This document shows, in pieces, positions 34,448 through 42,175 of a stretch of 64,000 bases of DNA. The stretch spans positions 35,107 through 99,106 of the forward strand of contig CBFIBG010000017.1 in NCBI GenBank assembly GCA_965660815.1, written 5' to 3'. The DNA comes from Glaciecola sp965660815 (GTDB lineage: Bacteria; Pseudomonadota; Gammaproteobacteria; Enterobacterales; Alteromonadaceae). A program made the position numbers and the translations under genes. Within the stretch, counting starts at the first letter, position 1. Each line of letters begins with the position of its first letter. The notes below the pieces were generated by a model, which had not been told where the DNA came from, made no database searches, and saw nothing but the letters and a program-made list of their open reading frames with translations.

Positions 34448-37174
34448 ATGAGTAACGATAGTTTTCATACTCTACGACAAATTGAAGTGAATGGGAAAAC
34501 TTACCAAATATTCGATATCAACCGATTAGAAAAGAGTGAACAAGTAAAAACTCTTCCTTTTTCTCTTAAGATTTTATTGGAAAATCTTCTGAGGAATGAA
34601 GATGACTTACACGTGTCAAAAGCCGATATAGACGCACTTTGCAATTGGGACTCAAAAGCATCCCCCTCTGAACAAATCGCATTTACACCTGCTAGGGTGG
34701 TTCTACAAGATTTCACTGGTGTCCCTGCAATCGTTGATTTGGCAGCGATGAGAGATGCTGTGGTTAAGCTTGGCGGTGATGCTGAATCGATAAACCCTCT
34801 TGTTCCGGTAGACCTTGTTATCGATCACTCTGTCATGGTGGACTTTTTTGCAAGCGAAGATTCTCTTGCAAAGAATACGGAGATAGAGTTTGAAAGAAAT
34901 AATGAGCGCTATCAATTTCTGCGCTGGGGTCAAAAAGCATTTTCAAACTTTAAAGTGGTGCCTCCTGGAACCGGCATCGTGCACCAAGTAAATTTAGAGT
35001 ACTTAGCAAATGTTGTCATGCAAGGCGATTCTTCTGAGAATACGATACTTTATCCTGATACTTTGGTTGGAACCGATTCTCATACCACTATGATCAATGG
35101 TTTAGGTGTCCTTGGTTGGGGAGTAGGAGGGATTGAAGCAGAAGCCGCAATGCTTGGACAGCCGATAAGTATGCTAATTCCTAATGTAGTAGGTTTCAAA
35201 TTAATTGGAAAATTGAAGGAAGGTGCAACTGCTACAGATTTAGTTCTACGAGTGACCGAAGTGCTAAGAGAAAAAGGTGTGGTGGGTAAATTTGTTGAGT
35301 TTTTTGGTGATGGTCTTAGTAATCTACCTCTTGCAGATAGAGCCACTATCGCCAACATGGCACCAGAATATGGAGCTACTTGTGGCATTTTTCCTATCGA
35401 TGAAGAAACCTTAGCATATCTAGAACTAAGTGGACGTGACAAATCTTTGATAGACGTTGTTGAGGCTTATGCAAAAGCACAAGGGTTATGGCGTTATGAC
35501 GGGGCTAAAGACCTAAATTATAGCACTACTGTTGAGCTCGATTTAGCTGATGTGACACCGAGCATTGCAGGGCCGAAGCGACCGCAGGATAGAATCGATC
35601 TAACAGAAGCCAAGCAGGCATTTGTAAAGCACATGCAAATTCTTGGTGTCGAGCTTGAAGATGAAATGCTCTCGACTTTTGCAGATGAGGGGGGAGCAGG
35701 CGCAGTCGGAAATACTCTTTCAAACGACTCAATAAAGCTTGAAATCAATGGTCAAGAGCACGAATTAAAACATGGCGATGTGGTCATAGCGGCGATTACT
35801 TCTTGCACAAACACCTCTAATCCGGCCGTTATGTTAGCCTCTGGGTTAGTTGCTCGAAAAGCTGCCGAAAAAGGTCTTAAACCTAAGCCTTGGGTGAAAA
35901 CATCACTGGCTCCAGGTTCTCAAGTTGTGCCTGCTTACCTTGAAGCTGCAGGAGTATTGGATGACTTAGAAACTATTGGTTTTGATGTTGTTGGGTTTGG
36001 TTGCACCACTTGTATTGGTAATTCTGGGCCATTGCCTAAGGAAATAAGCGATGCCATTAAACAAGGCAATCTAACGGTTTGCTCGGTGCTCTCGGGTAAT
36101 CGAAATTTTGAAGGTAGGATCCACCAAGATGTTAGGGCTAATTATCTTGCTTCACCACCACTCGTCGTTGCCTATGCATTAGCTGGGAGTATGACAAAAG
36201 ACCTGTTTAAAGAACCTTTGGGGCGCGATAAGGATGGCAACGATATATTTCTCAAACATATCTGGCCATCTCAACAAGAAATTATGGAGTTAGTTGCCAA
36301 AACGCTCTCTCCAGAAATGTTTAAGAGTCGATATGAAAGTGTGTTTGATGGCACAGAGCAATGGCGCTCGCTGCCCGTTGCGGAGGGGAAAACTTATACT
36401 TGGCCGGAGTCGACATATGTAAAAAACCCGCCGTTTTTTGAGGGAATGACTAACGAAATCTCTACAACAGAGGAGATTGAACAAGCTAGGTGCTTAATTA
36501 AAGTAGGTGACTCAATAACCACTGATCATATTTCACCAGCAGGGGCAATACAATTAGATAGCGCAGCTGGGGAGTATTTGTTAAAACAGGGAGTGACCGA
36601 AAAAAACTTTAATAGTCTAGGCTCGCGTCGAGGCAATCACGAAGTTATGATGCGTGGTACTTTTGCTAATATTCGCTTACGCAATCAGCTTGCCCCAGAC
36701 ACAGAGGGCGGGTTTACCGCCTACTTGCCCGAAAATAGGGTGATGAGTGTTTATGACGCTGCCATGAAATACCAAAACAGTGGCACTCCATTAATTGTTC
36801 TTGCAGGTAAGGAGTATGGAACTGGTTCGTCACGGGATTGGGCGGCCAAAGGCACAAAATTGCTGGGTATTAAAGCGGTCATTGCAGAGAGTTATGAACG
36901 GATACACAGATCAAACTTAGTGGGTTTTGGCGTGCTTCCATTGCAATTTTTAGACGGTGAAAATACCAAAAGCCTTGGACTTGAAGGTAATGAGTTCTTT
37001 GATTTCGAGTCTGTAAAAGATAAGCCTGAGTCATTGAAAGTTACAGCAACTGACCCTGACGGTAACCAAAAATCATTCTCTGTTGACGTAAGAATAGATA
37101 CTAATAGTGAATGGGAATATTACTTCAATGGTGGGATCTTACATTACGTTCTGCGTGGCTTAGCCAAAAATTAA
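34448..37174 (+). CDS. acnA: Aconitate hydratase A
   Basis: A 908-residue aconitase of the AcnA/IRP1 type (E. coli AcnA 891), which interconverts citrate and isocitrate in the TCA and glyoxylate cycles. The [4Fe-4S] ligands are visible as Cys453 (TSCTNTSNP), Cys519 and Cys522 (FGCTTCIGNSGPL). The C-terminal swivel domain includes GKEYGTGSSRDWAAKG with the active-site SSR. AAGGGA lies 6 bases before the ATG. Single gene with its own terminator. Confidence 0.96.
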   Translation: MSNDSFHTLRQIEVNGKTYQIFDINRLEKSEQVKTLPFSLKILLENLLRNEDDLHVSKADIDALCNWDSKASPSEQIAFTPARVVLQDFTGVPAIVDLAAMRDAVVKLGGDAESINPLVPVDLVIDHSVMVDFFASEDSLAKNTEIEFERNNERYQFLRWGQKAFSNFKVVPPGTGIVHQVNLEYLANVVMQGDSSENTILYPDTLVGTDSHTTMINGLGVLGWGVGGIEAEAAMLGQPISMLIPNVVGFKLIGKLKEGATATDLVLRVTEVLREKGVVGKFVEFFGDGLSNLPLADRATIANMAPEYGATCGIFPIDEETLAYLELSGRDKSLIDVVEAYAKAQGLWRYDGAKDLNYSTTVELDLADVTPSIAGPKRPQDRIDLTEAKQAFVKHMQILGVELEDEMLSTFADEGGAGAVGNTLSNDSIKLEINGQEHELKHGDVVIAAITSCTNTSNPAVMLASGLVARKAAEKGLKPKPWVKTSLAPGSQVVPAYLEAAGVLDDLETIGFDVVGFGCTTCIGNSGPLPKEISDAIKQGNLTVCSVLSGNRNFEGRIHQDVRANYLASPPLVVAYALAGSMTKDLFKEPLGRDKDGNDIFLKHIWPSQQEIMELVAKTLSPEMFKSRYESVFDGTEQWRSLPVAEGKTYTWPESTYVKNPPFFEGMTNEISTTEEIEQARCLIKVGDSITTDHISPAGAIQLDSAAGEYLLKQGVTEKNFNSLGSRRGNHEVMMRGTFANIRLRNQLAPDTEGGFTAYLPENRVMSVYDAAMKYQNSGTPLIVLAGKEYGTGSSRDWAAKGTKLLGIKAVIAESYERIHRSNLVGFGVLPLQFLDGENTKSLGLEGNEFFDFESVKDKPESLKVTATDPDGNQKSFSVDVRIDTNSEWEYYFNGGILHYVLRGLAKN

Positions 37175-37245
37175 TACTGCGAGTCGATATAGCCATCGAG
37201 TTGTAAGCGCATTAACCTTATTAAAATGTCAAACTTCCTAAAATT

Positions 37246-37275
37246 AAAAACGGGTATAAACCAATGCCCGTTTTT
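37246..37275 (+). terminator. Intrinsic terminator after acnA
   Basis: AAAAACGGGTAT (37246-37257) pairs with ATGCCCGTTTTT (37264-37275), with one T-G pair and a 6-base loop, ending in five T. Confidence 0.85.
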
Positions 37276-37527
37276 ACGTGTAGTGTGTAAAGAAAGTTCG
37301 TTGAAATAATAACAGCACAACTCAATTTATACTTATTACGCTTGCTTTCAAAGTAATTTGAAATTGTCATCACTATCCTCCATTTATGTCCCCGACATTA
37401 TCAACAAACTCTTTCTGTGCAAGTAAAAACTATCAAAGTTGCGATTTTTTGTGAACAATTGTAAATACCTAATGCTTGCTTTACGTCCATTTGTTAGTCT
37501 AATGTACGATTAGGGAAAGAGTGACGT
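37276..37527. promoter_or_regulatory. Upstream region of the MipA/DUF3019/two-component set
   Basis: About 250 AT-rich bases before the mipA-like gene. It should carry the promoter of the co-directional genes 37528-41932. TACGATTAGGGAAAGAG just before the start includes a ribosome-site-like GGGAAAGAG. No clear operator repeat was found. Confidence 0.4.
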
Positions 37528-38427
37528 ATGAACAATAAATGTCTGTTAGCGATAGTTTTGGCGCTAGTGTTTTCAATTTCGCAAGCATCTAATGATGAAC
37601 TTGGCTTATGCGCGGAAGAATCGTGTGTGGAGGTTGGCTCGTGGGAATTTGGTGTCGCTTTAGGCTTAGGGGCAAGAAGCAATCCGCTGGTTGGCGGCGA
37701 TAACTTACCGCTGATAATAATGCCAGATATCGCTTATTACAGTGACGCATTTTATTTTGATAATTTCGAAATAGGCTATCAATTTTTATACGAAGAAGCA
37801 TTTAGTCTCGAAACCTATTTAAAGCCAAACACCGAAAGAGCTTTTTTCAGTTTGTGGCATCCCGACAACATTCTTCTAAGCATACCTGCCAATGCAGTCG
37901 ATACTCCTGCTCCTCTTCCTGGGGATCCAGGAGACCCTAGCAAGCCAGTCGAAAAGCCTATAGATAGAGAAATTTCAGTAGATGATGTAGTCAAAAGAGA
38001 TTGGGCTGTAGATGCTGGCTTGCGGTGGCAATACTATCAGGACAATTACAGATTAGCGGTTTTTTATGCAGCAGATGTTTCCAGTGTTCACAATGGCTTT
38101 TATGCCGGATTAAACGTTATTGTTCCTTGGAGTGTTTCGAATTGGCGTTTAGCATCCAGCTTTGGCGCCACTTATAAAAATGAAGATTTAATTAACTACT
38201 ATTATGGTATTTCTGAGCAGGACACTGAATTTCAAACTAATACCTACACAGCAGATGGAGGTTGGCAGTATAACTTTTCTACAAGTGCTTTATATCCGCT
38301 TTCAGAAACATGGCAATTCTTGGTTAGAGTAGAAGTAACAAGACTTCACGATTCGATGTATGAAAGCCCTTTGGTCAAAGATAAGCATGTCACTAGTTTT
38401 TTTAGTGGCGTGGTTTACAGGTTTTAG
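37528..38427 (+). CDS. MipA/OmpV-family outer-membrane protein
   Basis: A 299-residue outer-membrane beta-barrel with a signal peptide (to about residue 20, SISQA). The alternating aromatic strands, WEFGVALGLGARSNPL, LPLIIMPDIAYYSDAFYFDN and the C-terminal SGVVYRF ending in Phe fit the MipA/OmpV family. MipA of E. coli scaffolds murein enzymes; other members serve in stress resistance. A Pro/Asp-rich insertion (about 128-150) stands in a loop. It heads a cluster with a DUF3019 gene and a two-component system, an arrangement recurrent in Alteromonadales and likely self-regulated. Confidence 0.85.
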   Translation: MNNKCLLAIVLALVFSISQASNDELGLCAEESCVEVGSWEFGVALGLGARSNPLVGGDNLPLIIMPDIAYYSDAFYFDNFEIGYQFLYEEAFSLETYLKPNTERAFFSLWHPDNILLSIPANAVDTPAPLPGDPGDPSKPVEKPIDREISVDDVVKRDWAVDAGLRWQYYQDNYRLAVFYAADVSSVHNGFYAGLNVIVPWSVSNWRLASSFGATYKNEDLINYYYGISEQDTEFQTNTYTADGGWQYNFSTSALYPLSETWQFLVRVEVTRLHDSMYESPLVKDKHVTSFFSGVVYRF

Positions 38428-38438
38428 GGGCGACAAAA

Positions 38439-38804
38439 ATGAAGAAATTACTATTGTTAGGATTCATTATTATCTTTAGTCGCGCTACTGAAGCTTCGGT
38501 TTGGACAGTAGAGCCTAACGAGTGCCTAGTTACAAATGCCGACGAATTCTGCGAAACCAACCTTATTTTTACCCTTGAGAATGAAGTTGCAACAGAGTAC
38601 TGCATATTTGAAGGCGAAGAAAAGATTGGCTGCTTTTTACCTTCTATGAGAACCATCGTTGTTAGAAGAAAAATAGACAGAACGTTAACCTTTACCTTGT
38701 TAGATAACCAACAGTCTATTGTAGACAGTGCAGAAGTTGAGCTAACTATTTTGCAGGCTCAGAGAAAACGACGAAGAGTGAAACTGCCATGGAATATTTT
38801 TTAG
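38439..38804 (+). CDS. DUF3019-family exported protein
   Basis: A 121-residue secreted protein with a signal peptide (MKKLLLLGFIIIFSRATEA) and the DUF3019 core: WTVEPNECLVTNADEFCETN, then YCIFEGEEKIGCF, with four cysteines likely forming disulfides. The C-terminal end is basic. It lies 11 bases after the mipA-like gene and its stop abuts the response-regulator start, so all are co-transcribed. The function is unknown; the constant link with MipA and a two-component system suggests a periplasmic sensor or accessory protein (inference). Confidence 0.78.
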   Translation: MKKLLLLGFIIIFSRATEASVWTVEPNECLVTNADEFCETNLIFTLENEVATEYCIFEGEEKIGCFLPSMRTIVVRRKIDRTLTFTLLDNQQSIVDSAEVELTILQAQRKRRRVKLPWNIF

Positions 38805-39512
38805 ATGACTAAAGAAAATAGTTTGGTCTTAGTTGAGGACGATAAGCGATTAAGAGAGCTAGTTTCACAGTTTCTTAGTGCTAATGGGTTTAACGTTATT
38901 GCCCTTGAGAGTGGGCGAAAACTCATCACCACCTTACAACAGAAGTCCATTGATATTGTGATTTTGGATATCATGTTACCAGGCGAAGATGGGTTTGCCT
39001 TGTGTAAGAAAGTTCGGCAGTTTTACTCAAATCCAATATTGTTTATGACTGCAAAAAATGACGCTATAGATCAGATTTTGGGTCTTGAGATTGGCGCTGA
39101 TGACTACGTCATCAAGCCCGTGCAACCTAGGGTTCTGTTGGCTAGATTACAAGCTTTATTGAGGCGGCATAATCGTTTAACTGAAGCGACCAAATCCCGA
39201 AGTCTTTCTTTCGGTAACTTAATTATTGATCAACCTTCTAGAAGCGTAACACTGAATGATGAACAAATTGAATTTACCAGTCATGAATTTGACTTACTCT
39301 GGATGCTTGCAGAAAATGCGGGCAATGTCGTGCACAGAGATTTGATTTATACTAACTTGATTGGAAGAGAATATGACGGTCTAGATCGCAGTGCTGATGT
39401 TCGTATTTCAAGGATCAGGAAAAAGCTTAATGACAATGCACAAAAACCTTATAGAATAAAAACTATATGGGGAAAAGGGTTTTTCTTTGTAGCTGATGCT
39501 TGGGATGAATAG
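38805..39512 (+). CDS. OmpR-family response regulator
   Basis: A 235-residue DNA-binding response regulator. The receiver domain (about 7-118) has the acidic pair ED at 11-12, phospho-acceptor Asp55 (VILDIMLPGEDGF) and Lys104 (YVIKPVQP). The winged-helix Trans_reg_C domain follows (about 135-232, EFDLLWMLAENAGNVVHRD ... VRISRIRKKL). The start codon directly follows the DUF3019 stop. The partner kinase begins 2 bases later. It probably regulates the mipA-like operon. Confidence 0.93.
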   Translation: MTKENSLVLVEDDKRLRELVSQFLSANGFNVIALESGRKLITTLQQKSIDIVILDIMLPGEDGFALCKKVRQFYSNPILFMTAKNDAIDQILGLEIGADDYVIKPVQPRVLLARLQALLRRHNRLTEATKSRSLSFGNLIIDQPSRSVTLNDEQIEFTSHEFDLLWMLAENAGNVVHRDLIYTNLIGREYDGLDRSADVRISRIRKKLNDNAQKPYRIKTIWGKGFFFVADAWDE

Positions 39513-39514
39513 GC

Positions 39515-40765
39515 TTGGGACGTTTATTTTTCAGTCTTTACTTTTTTATTGTCTTAAGTTTAGTCTTACTCACCACAGGGCTTGAAAGCCTTGTTTTTTC
39601 AACTAAAGCTAGTTTGTCTGATGTCCAACAGGGCTGGCTTAATCTAATTAAAAGCAGGCAAAATCAGCCGACTGAGTTAAAGGCGCTTCTAAAACAAGGC
39701 AACATTCAATTTGTTGAACAACATATTTCTACGTTAGCAACTAGTGAACAAATTTCAAAACAATTAGACAATCGCAATGTCATCTCGAGCTTTGATAATG
39801 AAGTATGGCGACTGATAGTCCCCCTTAATAATAATCAAGTTTTGTCGGTTGAGTTTAAAGATCAAGCTTATTCTGGCTCTAGCTGGTGGTTGTATTCTAG
39901 TTTGTTCTTTGTTTTGCTAGCAGGACTGATAGCAATCTGGATTTATCCTCTATACAGAGATTTAAGCCAACTTATAGATGCTACTAAACAGGTAAACAAT
40001 GATGGCAGCTTTGATATACCCACTTTTTCACCAAGCTCTCCTCTTCTAGGAATCGCTCAGTCCTTGAGAGAGCTAAGGTTTAATGTTTCAACCTTAGTAA
40101 AAACACAGCGAGAGTTGACCAGCGCAATCACTCACGAATTTAAAACGCCTTTAGCAAGATTGAAGTTTGCTTTGGCAGAGTCTCAACACCTGGATGAAGA
40201 TAAGTTACAAGCCATTCACCAAGACATCGACGAAATAGACCACCTAGTTCAAGAAATGCTGGACTACACTAAGTTGAATATTCAATCTCCTGAGCTTCAC
40301 ATGGAGTGTATTCCTCTTTTGGATTTATGCGCCTCAAGAGCCGATATATTTAAGAAGAATACAGGGAAACATATAGAAGTGCAGGGAAGTCAAGTGGACT
40401 TAATAGCAGACCCGCAACTTATCGCAAGAGCTTTAGATAATCTCATTAGCAATGCAACTCGGTATGCGCAGGATTCTGTGTCTGTATGTATTGAAGCGGA
40501 AAACACCGATGTAAAGATTCATGTAGATGACGATGGAATCGGACTCGATCCCATTCACTATGAGAAAATCTTTGATCCTTTTTACGCAGTTCATCACTCA
40601 AGAACTGAAATTGATTGCTCACAGGCATCGAATAGTGGATTGGGTTTGGCAATTGTAAAAAGGATCATGCAATGGCATGGCGGGCAATGTGAGGTGTCAA
40701 GTTCAGCGCTCGGGGGCGCACGCTTTTCTCTGGTTTTTGAGCGTGTTGACACAGATGTTCTATAA
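39515..40765 (+). CDS. Sensor histidine kinase
   Basis: A 416-residue membrane kinase. Transmembrane segments at about 5-29 and 124-145 flank a periplasmic sensor of about 95 residues. A HAMP-like linker follows, then HisKA with the phosphorylated His207 (ITHEFKTPLARLKFAL), and the ATPase with N box DNLISNATRY, G1 DDGIGLDP and G2 GLGLAIVKRIM. The best start is TTG, 2 bases after the regulator stop; no in-frame ATG is near, so translation is probably coupled. Cognate to the preceding regulator; the ligand is unknown. Confidence 0.9.
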   Translation: MGRLFFSLYFFIVLSLVLLTTGLESLVFSTKASLSDVQQGWLNLIKSRQNQPTELKALLKQGNIQFVEQHISTLATSEQISKQLDNRNVISSFDNEVWRLIVPLNNNQVLSVEFKDQAYSGSSWWLYSSLFFVLLAGLIAIWIYPLYRDLSQLIDATKQVNNDGSFDIPTFSPSSPLLGIAQSLRELRFNVSTLVKTQRELTSAITHEFKTPLARLKFALAESQHLDEDKLQAIHQDIDEIDHLVQEMLDYTKLNIQSPELHMECIPLLDLCASRADIFKKNTGKHIEVQGSQVDLIADPQLIARALDNLISNATRYAQDSVSVCIEAENTDVKIHVDDDGIGLDPIHYEKIFDPFYAVHHSRTEIDCSQASNSGLGLAIVKRIMQWHGGQCEVSSSALGGARFSLVFERVDTDVL

Positions 40766-40840
40766 TTGGTATTGAGCCCAATACATGTCAAATTAGAACA
40801 AACAACAAAGAGGCTTAAATCACTGTACAAAAGGAGTGTC

Positions 40841-41932
40841 ATGAAATTCTCATATCTAAGTATATCTGCAATAAGTTTTTGGTTAATTGTAACGACGTTA
40901 TTTTGTCAAGCTGCTGTCGCCCAGCAAAATATTAATGGTCAATTAGTGGTTGGAGTAAAAGAGGCACCGCCGTTTGTAATTAAAGAGGACGATGGCGAGT
41001 ATAGCGGAATATCAATAGAGTTATGGGAAGCAATTGCTGAGACTAACCAGTGGCAATTTGAATATCAAGAAGCCGATCTTCCTCAATTATTAAGCGGGCT
41101 TAAAAATGCTGAGTTTGACGTGTCTGTTGCTGCATTAACTGTGACTTCACAACGCGAAGAATTAGTTGATTTTTCACATCCTTTTTATTCGACTGGACTG
41201 GCGATAGCTACCACTTCAAAAGAGTCGAGCTGGGTTAGTATGATATTTCGTTTTTTTTCATGGGAATTTATAGTCGTATTAGGAGGCTTGTCGTTACTCT
41301 TATTAGCAGTGGGTCTGGTGTTATGGGTATTTGAGCGCAAACAAAACTCAGACATGTTTGGTGGTACAGAAGCTCAAGGCATTGGTTCTGGATTCTGGTG
41401 GGCTGCGGTCACTATGACTACTGTGGGTTATGGAGACAAAGCGCCTGTTACGTTAGCTGGACGCATTGTAGGTCTAATTTGGATGTTTGCGGGTATAATC
41501 ATCATCAGTTCATTTACCGCGGCCATCGCATCAAGTCTAACTGTAGATAAACTAGCGGCTGACATCGAAAGCGTTGATGATTTGTACAACGCCAATGTCT
41601 TATCTATTGACGATACGGCCAGCGCGGTATTTTTAAATCAACAAAAAATCAGATATCGACACGTGAACTCTCTTGACGATGGGTTGATTCAATTAGACAG
41701 AGGAAAGGCCAATGCGGTTGTATACGACAAGCCGATTTTGCAGTACTTAATTAAGCAAAGCAATTCCAGCCACATCCACTTGGTACCTGGAAATATCGAG
41801 CGGCAAGACTATGCGTTTGGATTGCCAACCAACAGTCCAATTCGAGAAGCAATTAATACGCAATTACTGGTGCAGATTGAAAGTGAAAACTGGACCCAGA
41901 TAAAAGAAAAATATTTGGGTGACACTGAATAA
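40841..41932 (+). CDS. GluR0-type ligand-gated potassium channel
   Basis: A 363-residue protein from the ATG at 40841, which has a perfect AAGGAG 6 bases upstream and gives a clean signal peptide (to about residue 27). A periplasmic amino-acid-binding domain is split in two lobes: S1 (about 33-125, VGVKEAPPFVI; TVTSQREELVDFSHPF with the ligand-carboxylate Arg105) and S2 (about 232-360, with Asp296 in VVYDKP). Between them lie a helix (about 141-163), a pore loop with the potassium-filter sequence TTVGYGD (193-199) and a second helix (about 206-228). This is the architecture of prokaryotic ionotropic glutamate receptors such as Synechocystis GluR0. It follows the kinase gene by 75 bases on the same strand. 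The ligand is unknown. Confidence 0.9.
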   Translation: MKFSYLSISAISFWLIVTTLFCQAAVAQQNINGQLVVGVKEAPPFVIKEDDGEYSGISIELWEAIAETNQWQFEYQEADLPQLLSGLKNAEFDVSVAALTVTSQREELVDFSHPFYSTGLAIATTSKESSWVSMIFRFFSWEFIVVLGGLSLLLLAVGLVLWVFERKQNSDMFGGTEAQGIGSGFWWAAVTMTTVGYGDKAPVTLAGRIVGLIWMFAGIIIISSFTAAIASSLTVDKLAADIESVDDLYNANVLSIDDTASAVFLNQQKIRYRHVNSLDDGLIQLDRGKANAVVYDKPILQYLIKQSNSSHIHLVPGNIERQDYAFGLPTNSPIREAINTQLLVQIESENWTQIKEKYLGDTE

Positions 41933-41987
41933 CACACTATTTGCCAGTCTGGTTTTTGCGGAATGTTTTATTGCTTTTATAGGGAAA

Positions 41988-42028
41988 ACAAACTTTTCCT
42001 TTATCCCCTTAATACAGGAAAGGTTTGT
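41988..42028. other. Long stem-loop between the channel and receptor genes
   Basis: acaaacttttcct (41988-42000) and aggaaaggtttgt (42016-42028) pair over 13 bases with one wobble. There is no T-run, so it could be a processing or mRNA-stability structure or a weak terminator. Confidence 0.5.
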
Positions 42029-42175
42029 CACCTACGCTCTTTTTAAGCATTCTTTTTTCCATTCCGTTAACAATTTTAACCATTAATAAATTCATTATTG
42101 AGTCGATACATAAGATGAGACAAGTTTCTTCTTTATTGTTCTTCCCTTATTTTAAATCGGCTATGGTGATTATTA

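Noticed and set aside
40841..41932. Ordinary amino-acid ABC transporter binding protein
   Set aside because: The two binding lobes are separated by a pore loop with TTVGYGD and two flanking hydrophobic helices, which solute-binding proteins lack.
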